Of a stretch of 64,000 bases of DNA, positions 56,598 to 64,000 are shown one piece after another. Positions within the stretch are counted from its first letter, which is position 1. Each line of letters begins with the position of its first letter. Where the stretch lies: the NCBI GenBank assembly GCA_025765595.1, contig JAIVFH010000077.1:108152-172151 (forward strand), given 5' to 3'. The position numbers and the translations under genes are program-made. The stretch is from Obelidium mucronatum. Its lineage: Eukaryota > Chytridiomycota > Chytridiomycetes > Chytridiales > Chytriomycetaceae. The notes under the pieces are model-generated. The model saw only the letters and a program-made list of their open reading frames with translations. It was not told where the DNA came from and searched no databases.

Positions 56598-59500
56598 ATG
56601 GCGTTGAGGTCCAGACAGTCTCTGGATACGAAGCAACTCCGCTCGCGATGCCATTTGTCTACGCGGCAGCGATCTACTCGGTCGAAAATATTGATGAAGA
56701 GTTGCCCGACGAAGTACACAGATGCGAATTTTCGTTCACTGGTAAAGTTGTTGAAAGCTTCCAGAGTTGCGGGCGCAGCCATCCGCTGCAGATTTCCCGA
56801 ACGATTGACCCACCCGTCAATGGACTTTGTATCGTTCCTCGAAATGGCGCAAAGTGGTGGAGTCAGTGGCTCCACCTCAACCTATGGTACTCCATCGAAG
56901 CAGGTCTCTCAGACCCCATTCCTGCCTGGGCAGTTCCCCAAATCAGTCAAGCCTATGGAAAAATCGAAAATTAGTACGTTGGAAACGGTCAAACAAGAAG
57001 AGGGACTTGTGGAAAGCGCAAGTGGCAGTTCTTTGGCAGCACATCGCTCAGGTAGCACTGCTACATACACCGCGGTTAAAACAGAGTCGCCATCAAAGGC
57101 GCCTAGGTTATCACCCACAAAGTCAAAGACATCTACGAAAGCTTCTTCGAAAGGAAAGAAGGCGTTTATTGAATCGCTTAGTTTCCCTGAGGGCAGAGAT
57201 GATTCTTTGGGGTCTAGTGATGACTCTGAAAATGATAGCGGGGATCGCAGTGACAAATCCTCCGAGCCTTCAGGGGCCATTAGTCCTTCTGGTAGTGACG
57301 GGAGCAGTAGCGGTAGCTCTGGTAGTGAGTCGGATGATTCTGGGGTTCTTAGACAGAACCGCGCTGTTAAACGTAAAACTGAAGGTGAATATAAACCTGA
57401 CCATTTGTCAAAACTACTGTTTGATAAGTTAATATCTGCTAATATGGTAGGAAAATTGACAAGTGCCTTGAATAAAATGGCAAATGCGTCCAGTATTGAT
57501 AAGCTGTCAGCCTCAGTGACGCCTCTTGCTTCACCTGCCAACGTGAAGAACTGGTTCAGAGAAGTGGAAATTCTAAGAAATCGTCTGGTTCCGGAAACCT
57601 ATGAGACTAACGATGATTTTGTTCGAAAATTCCTCACTATGGTGCGTTATGAGGGCGCGTTTGGAACGCGTATTCGCGATGCTATTCTTCGCTTTGATAA
57701 GAAAACGGATGCGTGGAAAAAGTTGCGTAAATTAACTCGTAGTGTGGAGGGTGCAGACTTTGAATATGCGGACAAGAATGAATTGAAGCTGTCCTACAAA
57801 ATTGGTACCTATAACTCTGTGATGTTGGGTCAGGACCTGGAAAATCGAAACTCAGATTTGAGTGAACGTTTATCTGAAGCTGAGTTGAAGGATGTGTTGG
57901 TTGGACGCATTCAGCTTCAGTCCAAGACGGATTCCTATGTGTATAGAGTCTACCGGAAGTTCCTTAAGTCTCAAATCTTTGTTACCTCGAAGGATTCAAA
58001 CACGGGGGAAAAGGTTAGAAGAAAAGTTTCTTGGGACTATCGTAAGGTCACCTACGACCAAGTAGTTACTGCGCTGTTTGACGCTGGATTTGACCAACGC
58101 TTTGCTGATGAAAATGACTTCAAGTTAAGAGAGAGTGGGAAGCAGAAGGCGAAGAGTGAGTTTTATGAGGAGAGAAGAGGGGAGTTGGAAATGGAGTCTA
58201 GACGTCAAAGATCTCAGACCCCTCCTCCTAAGCCTATTCCACAAACACCCGCACCTGTTACTCGCCCTAATAAGCAGGCGCCTCCTTCTCGTATTCCACC
58301 TTTTGGGATTTACTTTGTGGATACTCATCTTTCTGACCCCGGCGATGTTTCAATGCCCAAAGAAGTTTGGATGATGGAATTTGATTCTGTGTTGGAGAGT
58401 TACAATACTCAGGTTTTGGCACCCAGCGGTCATCCCTATGATAATGCTGAGAAAGCTGTTATTTGCGAGAGCTTCATTCGCAACATCAAGTGTTATTTTT
58501 GTGGTGGACTTGGTCATTTCAGAAGAGACTGTCCTTCCTTGAACGCTAGTAAGAGTGTCGAATTAGAAAAAACTGAACTAAATATGTTGGAAATTAATCC
58601 ACAGGTGGAGCCAATCCCCTTCCACAGTGAAGAGTTAGAGGAAAACATGAAAGAATCTCCTGTTTTCTTTTCCAAATCTTCAATTTCCTCCTCTTTTCCT
58701 TCAGTCTCTACTTTGAGTTCTTTTGCTTTAACTATTTCTCAACCTGGAACGCCAACTGAGATTTCTGTATCAGAAAGTGAAACAGGGGATGATGAAATAA
58801 AGTTTACGGTTCAGATATATAATGCACTTCAAAAGAAGTTAGATGAAAACAGAGCGAAGGAGTTGGAGTACAGGAGGGTGGATGATTCCCCTATACACAT
58901 GCAGTCGGCAGGATTACAAGTTGAATCTATGTTAAGATTGGGTTTACCTGCTAGGAGTACAGTGGATCCCAATTCCCTGGCATACCAGGCGCAGCTTAAT
59001 GCAGATTATAGGAATCAATGGGATGCAATCCCTCCTTCTGAGGTTATCAGGAAATTTAGCCCAGACCACAAAGAGGCCAAGCCTCTTAAAGCCTCATTAA
59101 GAAGAGAGGTTGGTAAACTTCAACCTGGAATGTGTAAAAACGTCAAGAGATGTTCATTTGATGAAGTAGTTATAGCTCAATTTGAGGATTCTTCATTTGC
59201 TAAGACCCGCCTGAATGTGGAACCTGGCGTTAGCTATGGGAGTTGGTATTGGAATACAAAAACAGGTAGTCAGGAGCACTACCATAATGAGACTACAGTT
59301 AGAACTTATAGTGTTGCCACTATTAGTGGATGGGTAGGAGGAACACAAGTGAAGGAACTGCTCATTGATTCGGGTAGCAATCATGCAGTGATGAGTAGAA
59401 AGTTTTATGAAAGCCTTCCCAATAGGCCACAATTGGTAAGACCTCCTAAGAAGATAGTTACCTCCGGTATTGGTGGACAACAGGAAGTGGTAGGGATATG

Positions 59501-62500
59501 TTCACTACCTGTATCTCTGGGCAAGTCCCGCCTAGGCCAACAAAATATTCGTATTAGTGTCCTGGAGACCTTACCACGCCCTATAATCTTGGGAACACCA
59601 CAATGCCACCAGTTTGGAATTGATATACTGTTCTCACAAGAGATCTTGACTTGGGAAAATAAAAATTGGCCACTACAAAAGAAGACTTATGTCCACGGCT
59701 CCTCAGGTGAGAGTATTGGAAAAAAGGAACGTCAAAGCACGCCTTTGCGCTTCTATCAGGAGTATCTAACACCTGAAAGCAATAATGCTGAAACCTATCT
59801 TGAACTTGTGTTGGATAGTGATATCTACTTGGAAAGGAATGTAGAGACTAAGGTCTTGGCAAGGCTACCTGAAGGGATGGATGTTACAAAATTGCGGGTT
59901 GCAGAGGAGTGTATGATTGTTGGTTATCCTGAGCTGATGGATAAACAGGTCATTGTCAAGAAGACAATCTTCAGAACATCAGACCTTATGAAGGGAGAAG
60001 CTGTCCCTTTAGTCATGACAAACAGAGGAACCAAGAGTGTTACCTTGCCCAGTGGTTTACCTGTTGCAGATTTTGAGTCTCAAGGTATTGCTGCCATTAC
60101 TGTCCTGGACATCCCAGAACCTCTTATTCATGACACAGAAAAGTTGATTGATTTTGTCATGTTTGTTCAAATAAATGATCCCAAAAATATGGAGGAGGCT
60201 ATTGAAAAAATGAGGAAAGAGGAAATAGGGGAATATCCCAAACCGAAGATAGGTACTGACGTTGAGGAGGAAACCTTGAAGGTCAGTGTAGTTGATGAGT
60301 TAGACTATAAACCTACCTCAGAGCCACCTATCACAATGAAGAAAGGAACAATGGCGTTTGAGCAAACCTGTTTGAGTGAAACAACTGACCATATTGGGTT
60401 GTCTAAGATAAAATCACCTAGGGAATTATTTAAGAAGAGATTTACTGAATTCCCCTTGTTTAAGAGAGCAAGAACTCATGAAGCGGTTCGTCTCTTTGTC
60501 AATCTCAGAAACGAAGCCGAGAAACTGGCTTCAAGCCAGGAAATGGAATCTCCTACTGAGTTGGAGGTCGAGGAACTCCCAAATCCCATAATGAACTCAA
60601 CACCTATGCACGATGCATCGGCGGAAGATAAGAGAGATTACATTCCTCCGCCTCCGCCCTCTAGTGATGGGGAGTTGATAGGAAAGTTCAATTTGGATCA
60701 CATGAATCACCTTAAGGATCCTACAGTGAAAGAGAGACTCATTAAGATGTTAGTAAAATTTCGTGGTGTTTTTACAAAACAGATGACAACTGGTGATAAA
60801 AGGTTGCCAGAGCATGTCATTAACATTAAGGAAAATGCCCGTATACCGCGCCAACACCCTTACCCTGAAGGTCCTGGTAGGATGACAGTAATTAGGGAAC
60901 ATTGTGAAAATATGTTGCAAAACAAAATCATTTCTCCTTCGACATCGCAGTATGCTGCGCCAATTGTGTTGGCTAAGAAACCAGATGGGAAATGGCGATT
61001 CTGTGTTGACTTCAGGAAACTGAATGAGATTACAATTCCTGACAGGTATCCCCTACCTAATATAGAGGATATTTTCTCTACAGTAGGGAATAAGTACTTC
61101 TTTAGCAGTATTGATCTTGAGAGTGGGTTCTGGCAGATTCCCTTATCGGCAGAAAGCAAAGAGAAGACAGCTTTCATTAGTTCCCAGGGACTTTATCATT
61201 TTGACGTTCTGCCCTTCGGACTTACCAATGCCCCACCCAGTTTTCAAAGACTGATGGACACTGTTTTAGCAGGCTATCGCTTTGTATTTGCAATGGTATA
61301 TGTTGATGATATTATCATCTATTCAAATGATGCTGAAGAGCACTTGAAACATATCGAAATGATTCTTCAGAGAATGCACGATTATAATTTGAAGATCAAA
61401 CCTTCTAAATGTCAGTTCTTCTATACTGACTTACCATTTTTAGGACATGTTATCTCAAAGGAAGGCTTGAGAAAGGATGAGAATAAAACAGCAAAGTTGA
61501 AGGATTGGCCTCAACCTAAGAATAAAAAGCAATTACAGCAATTCATTGGTTTCGCTACTTATTTTAGGCGTTTCTTGAGAGGATTTGCATCTACGGCATT
61601 GCCCCTTTATAACCTGTTGAAGGATGATGTAGCTTGGAATTTTGATGAAAGCTGTGTGGAGTCTTTCAATCAACTAGTAAAACAACTATGCGTTGACATG
61701 GTGTTGCATAATCCAACAGAAACCGATGAATTCATCATTGAGTGTGACGCATCAGGGAAGGCTTTAGGAGCTGCCTTGTATGTTAAAGGCGAAACGAATG
61801 CAAAGAAGGATAGATTGCCAGTTGCATTCATCTCTAGAACACTGTCTGATGTTGAGCAAAGATATAGCAACACAGACCGGGAAGGTTTGGCAGTAGTTTG
61901 GTCCATAAATTGTTTTGACAAGTTCATTTGGAATCGGCCCGTGACTGTTGAGACAGACCACTCAGCCCTTATTCCACTCTTTAAGAAGGGGGATCTTACT
62001 GGCCGTTTTGCTAGATGGGCTTACCAGCTGGCTGACTATGACATAACATTAGTTCATGTGCCCGGTAGCACGCAGGTTGCCGCGGATACGTTATCCAGAT
62101 TGGACTTAAGTACGGACAATGTCCTTTCTCTGCGGAGGGAGAAAGATCTCAAAAAGGGACCCAGTATTGGCCCAGAGGACCAAAATGGTTTGGAAGAGGG
62201 GAGTGAGTCAAAACACCCACCACTTGAAACTTTATTGGACACATACATCTATGGCCACATAGAACCAACACCAGAAAAAACGGCTCATGCCATCAAAGTT
62301 TTTGAGAACTTGCATCAATCCTTGAGGCAGGAGGAGAGAGAAACAACACATGCGCTGATGAGCGACATGTCTCGTAGAATCATGAAGAAGAAGAAAGCGG
62401 AAAAGATTTTGTCTTTGGATGATATCCGAGGGACTTTACGGAAAGATGGTGGTGAGAAATGCCCATCCGTGAATATAACCACTTACAACGTTAATGGTTT

Positions 62501-62582
62501 GAGAAACATCCTGAAGAGATATGTTGAAAAGGAGGACCTTAAAAAAGGCACCACTAGTAGAACAGTTGGAGCATTTCTTTAA
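56598..62582 (+). CDS. Retrotransposon polyprotein: Gag, zinc knuckle, protease, RT, RNase H
   Basis: One 1,994-codon frame; a later ATG at 56820 (MDFVSFLEMAQ) is an equally plausible start. After a Ser/Lys-rich region, residues ~300-480 form a helical Gag-like block (VKNWFREVEILRNRLVPETY). The zinc knuckle CYFCGGLGHFRRDC is at residues 632-645. The aspartic protease is LLIDSGSNHAVMS near residue 924. RT runs from KIISPSTSQYAAPIVLAKKP through WRFCVDFRKLN to MVYVDDIIIYSN (catalytic YVDD at 61299-61310). RNase H has IIECDASGKALGAALY, TDREGLAVVW, VETDHSAL and AADTLSRL, giving the acidic active-site set. Gag and Pol share one frame with no shift. The frame ends inside the start of the endonuclease domain. 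Confidence 0.9.
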   Translation: MALRSRQSLDTKQLRSRCHLSTRQRSTRSKILMKSCPTKYTDANFRSLVKLLKASRVAGAAIRCRFPERLTHPSMDFVSFLEMAQSGGVSGSTSTYGTPSKQVSQTPFLPGQFPKSVKPMEKSKISTLETVKQEEGLVESASGSSLAAHRSGSTATYTAVKTESPSKAPRLSPTKSKTSTKASSKGKKAFIESLSFPEGRDDSLGSSDDSENDSGDRSDKSSEPSGAISPSGSDGSSSGSSGSESDDSGVLRQNRAVKRKTEGEYKPDHLSKLLFDKLISANMVGKLTSALNKMANASSIDKLSASVTPLASPANVKNWFREVEILRNRLVPETYETNDDFVRKFLTMVRYEGAFGTRIRDAILRFDKKTDAWKKLRKLTRSVEGADFEYADKNELKLSYKIGTYNSVMLGQDLENRNSDLSERLSEAELKDVLVGRIQLQSKTDSYVYRVYRKFLKSQIFVTSKDSNTGEKVRRKVSWDYRKVTYDQVVTALFDAGFDQRFADENDFKLRESGKQKAKSEFYEERRGELEMESRRQRSQTPPPKPIPQTPAPVTRPNKQAPPSRIPPFGIYFVDTHLSDPGDVSMPKEVWMMEFDSVLESYNTQVLAPSGHPYDNAEKAVICESFIRNIKCYFCGGLGHFRRDCPSLNASKSVELEKTELNMLEINPQVEPIPFHSEELEENMKESPVFFSKSSISSSFPSVSTLSSFALTISQPGTPTEISVSESETGDDEIKFTVQIYNALQKKLDENRAKELEYRRVDDSPIHMQSAGLQVESMLRLGLPARSTVDPNSLAYQAQLNADYRNQWDAIPPSEVIRKFSPDHKEAKPLKASLRREVGKLQPGMCKNVKRCSFDEVVIAQFEDSSFAKTRLNVEPGVSYGSWYWNTKTGSQEHYHNETTVRTYSVATISGWVGGTQVKELLIDSGSNHAVMSRKFYESLPNRPQLVRPPKKIVTSGIGGQQEVVGICSLPVSLGKSRLGQQNIRISVLETLPRPIILGTPQCHQFGIDILFSQEILTWENKNWPLQKKTYVHGSSGESIGKKERQSTPLRFYQEYLTPESNNAETYLELVLDSDIYLERNVETKVLARLPEGMDVTKLRVAEECMIVGYPELMDKQVIVKKTIFRTSDLMKGEAVPLVMTNRGTKSVTLPSGLPVADFESQGIAAITVLDIPEPLIHDTEKLIDFVMFVQINDPKNMEEAIEKMRKEEIGEYPKPKIGTDVEEETLKVSVVDELDYKPTSEPPITMKKGTMAFEQTCLSETTDHIGLSKIKSPRELFKKRFTEFPLFKRARTHEAVRLFVNLRNEAEKLASSQEMESPTELEVEELPNPIMNSTPMHDASAEDKRDYIPPPPPSSDGELIGKFNLDHMNHLKDPTVKERLIKMLVKFRGVFTKQMTTGDKRLPEHVINIKENARIPRQHPYPEGPGRMTVIREHCENMLQNKIISPSTSQYAAPIVLAKKPDGKWRFCVDFRKLNEITIPDRYPLPNIEDIFSTVGNKYFFSSIDLESGFWQIPLSAESKEKTAFISSQGLYHFDVLPFGLTNAPPSFQRLMDTVLAGYRFVFAMVYVDDIIIYSNDAEEHLKHIEMILQRMHDYNLKIKPSKCQFFYTDLPFLGHVISKEGLRKDENKTAKLKDWPQPKNKKQLQQFIGFATYFRRFLRGFASTALPLYNLLKDDVAWNFDESCVESFNQLVKQLCVDMVLHNPTETDEFIIECDASGKALGAALYVKGETNAKKDRLPVAFISRTLSDVEQRYSNTDREGLAVVWSINCFDKFIWNRPVTVETDHSALIPLFKKGDLTGRFARWAYQLADYDITLVHVPGSTQVAADTLSRLDLSTDNVLSLRREKDLKKGPSIGPEDQNGLEEGSESKHPPLETLLDTYIYGHIEPTPEKTAHAIKVFENLHQSLRQEERETTHALMSDMSRRIMKKKKAEKILSLDDIRGTLRKDGGEKCPSVNITTYNVNGLRNILKRYVEKEDLKKGTTSRTVGAFL

Positions 62583-64000
62583 TTCACTGCGATGTAGTAT
62601 TGTTTGCATCCAGGAGACTCGACTGGGAAAGGATAGCAAGAGTTCAAAGCTCATTGAAGCACTCAGTAGCCTCCCTCAGTGGAACTGTTCTCTCAATGAT
62701 ACGCTGACAGGATATGCAGGTGTTACCATGCTCTGGAGAAAAGAGCTCCTGGGGAGTATATCCTTAGATAAAGTTGAGGTTGACAAACTTCTAAATGGGG
62801 AATTAGATGAAGAAGGTCGCATTTTGACACTTAAACTGGCTGATATAGCAATAGTCACAGTCTATGTTCCTAGTGGGATGCGAAAGGTGGAACGCCACGA
62901 CTATAAGATGACCTTCCTGGACAAATTGAAGTCCCATTGTGAGAACCTTTTAGAGGGTCACTATGTGTTTTTGGTAGGAGATATTAACATTGCGCCTGCA
63001 GCCGAGGATGTTTTACCCTTTGTTAGCGGTGAAGGCTTGGAGTCAAGGTTCCCTTCCACAATAACTAAAGAGGAGCAAGACTGGTTTGCCTCAATGAAGG
63101 ATAACTTTGTGGATGGTTTCCGGATGAAACATCCAGGGAAGCTTGGAGCCACTTGGCTACTTAAAGGTTTGGACAGGAAAGAATATCCTTTCTGGCGCAT
63201 TGACCATGTGCTAGTGGACAAACGTATCTACCTGAACACTATGATGTGAGAGGTTGATAGCAGTAGTGATACTCTCAGTGACCATCCTGAGATTAGAGTT
63301 TCATATGAATCTCCAGAAGTATGGGCTTACCTACCTACCGGACCACCAGCAGTTGGCTGACACCTGGCAACTGAGGAATATTATGCCTTCTTCCACGAGT
63401 GCAACTTGGGATTACAGACTGCACCTCTGTTTGGGTTATGATGTCAAAAGGATCCGTGAGTTACAGTCAAAGGACCTTACTTTGGTCCTATACTTAGATA
63501 TATTCAGAGTGGAGACATAGATCTTGAGCTAGATTTTGATGTGATGAAGGCTGCTCGTTATTTTGTCCTAGACAAGCAGGACTTATTGTTCAGAGTCGCA
63601 GATGTGACGGCAAAGACTGTCAGAAGACAGCCAGGCCTTATACAGTTATGCGTTCCTGATGGAATGAGAGTGGAGCTCTTTAAGAGACACCATGATGACT
63701 TGTATGGTAGCCACTTGGGTTATTCAAAGATACTCCCCACATTGATTGATAGATTCTGGTGGCCTGATATTGTGAAGGACCTTAAGGCCTATGTGGAGTC
63801 TTGTGAGACTTGCCAGAAGTCTAAAGACCAGAGAATTAAGGTGGGTTACATGAACCCCATTCCTTTGGGAAATTACCCTAACGAAAGGATGTTTGTGGAC
63901 TTTGTTGGTCCCCTAAAAGAGGCCAGCCGCACTGGTCATAAGTACATTATGGTTTGTGTCGATAGTTTCACAAAGTGGGTTGAAGCTATTCCCATACCTG
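62470..64000 (+). pseudogene. Retrotransposon AP-endonuclease domain and integrase, interrupted
   Basis: The endonuclease starts in the polyprotein frame with TYNVNGLRN (62481-62507) and continues in the +1 frame from about 62555. Family motifs in order: CIQETRLG (62605), GYAGVT, EEGRILTL, VTVYVPSG, VGDINIAP (62974-62997), FRMKHPG, WRIDHVLV (63193) and SDHPEI (63277). These supply the catalytic Asn, Glu, Asp, Asn, Asp and Asp-His positions of APE1/ExoIII. The shift lies at CTTAAAAAAGGCA. In the +1 frame TGA stops occur at 63247, 63358, 63439 and 63457. From 63460 the frame is open to the window end and encodes integrase: LFKRHHDDLYGSHLGYSKIL, WWPDIVKDL, SCETCQKSK (HHCC finger), then FVDFVGPLKEASRTGHKYIM and VDSFTKWVEAIPIP. 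Confidence 0.8.

Larger units (their letters stand above)
56598..64000 (+). mobile_element. Ty3/gypsy-type LTR retrotransposon with AP-endonuclease domain, right end outside window
   Basis: Domain order is Gag, CCHC, protease, RT, RNase H, ExoIII/APE-type endonuclease, integrase. RT before RNase H before integrase is the Ty3/gypsy order; the endonuclease is an addition. The integrase is cut by the window end. Element boundaries and LTRs are not identified. The left LTR may lie in 53.8-54.5 kb or just before 56.6 kb. Confidence 0.85.

Noticed and set aside
62520..63291. Endonuclease block as an independent LINE insertion
   Set aside because: No second RT, poly-A tail or target duplication is visible, and the VNG motif is in frame with the end of RNase H, so a fused domain is the simpler reading; still listed as a refutation route.
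63254..63520. 88-codon frame beginning MIAVVILSVTILRLEF between endonuclease and integrase
   Set aside because: It is in a different frame from both flanking domains, while the frame with SDHPEI and the integrase start explains the same bases.

Overview
This is a eukaryotic window from a fungus. Nearly every gene is interrupted by short GT-AG introns of about 50-85 nt. Intergenic spacing is tight (46-200 bp at many junctions), genes lie on both strands, and the content is fungal: tyrosinase, GPI-anchored Thr/Ala-rich wall proteins, chitin-binding modules, C2-NACHT STAND proteins, F-box families and a fungal Cep57-type spindle-pole protein. The abundance of F-box, BCS1-like AAA, TIR-like/TPR and bulb-lectin proteins suggests an early-diverging, possibly zoosporic (chytrid-like) fungus; that placement is inference.

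Layout. 1-5.4 kb: 3' part of a Cep57/Ppc89-like gene with a 53-residue tandem repeat. 5.7-11.8 kb: a secreted 1,844-residue multi-module lectin built from phase-1 exons. 11.9-13.9 kb: MFS transporter. 14.0-15.4 kb: GH26-like, GPI-anchored glycosidase. 15.6-17.5 kb: TIR-like/TPR protein. 17.6-18.8 kb: F-box-like protein. 18.9-24.4 kb: small secreted Thr/Ala-rich wall proteins plus a metallophosphoesterase. 24.5-27.0 kb: BCS1-like AAA ATPase. 27.2-32.0 kb: F-box/ZnF-UBP/DUSP genes, one of them an in-frame double unit whose second half is decaying. 32.2-33.5 kb: thymidylate synthase. 33.6-37.0 kb: broken C2-NACHT gene. 37.1-38.8 kb: ESS2/DGCR14. 39.7-43.3 kb: P450 and tyrosinase. 43.4-46.6 kb: divergent acyl-CoA carboxyltransferase and enoyl-CoA hydratase, both ending in PTS1-like tripeptides. 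47.3-48.8 kb: Asn-rich protein with two CBM5/12-like modules. 48.9-50.1 kb: lactonase. 50.3-51.6 kb: Pex22-like. 51.9-52.6 kb: small coiled-coil gene whose 3' end lies in an inverted-repeat element (52.5-53.8 kb). 54.5-56.6 kb: GC-rich degraded coding region. 56.6 kb to window end: a Ty3/gypsy-type retrotransposon.

The most unusual object is the retrotransposon. Between its RNase H and integrase it carries a domain with all the diagnostic motifs of ExoIII/APE1 AP endonucleases. This is the type of nuclease normally used by non-LTR elements, and I know of no LTR element with it. In this copy the segment is damaged by one +1 shift and four premature stops, all TGA.

The intron models were checked by phase: the exon sums of thirteen genes close exactly in frame. 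That makes the cluster of single-base frameshifts in the NACHT gene, the second F-box unit and one mucin-like gene look like real decay rather than uniform sequencing noise. Coordinates come from reading the sequence by eye; family names rest on motif recognition, not on searches.
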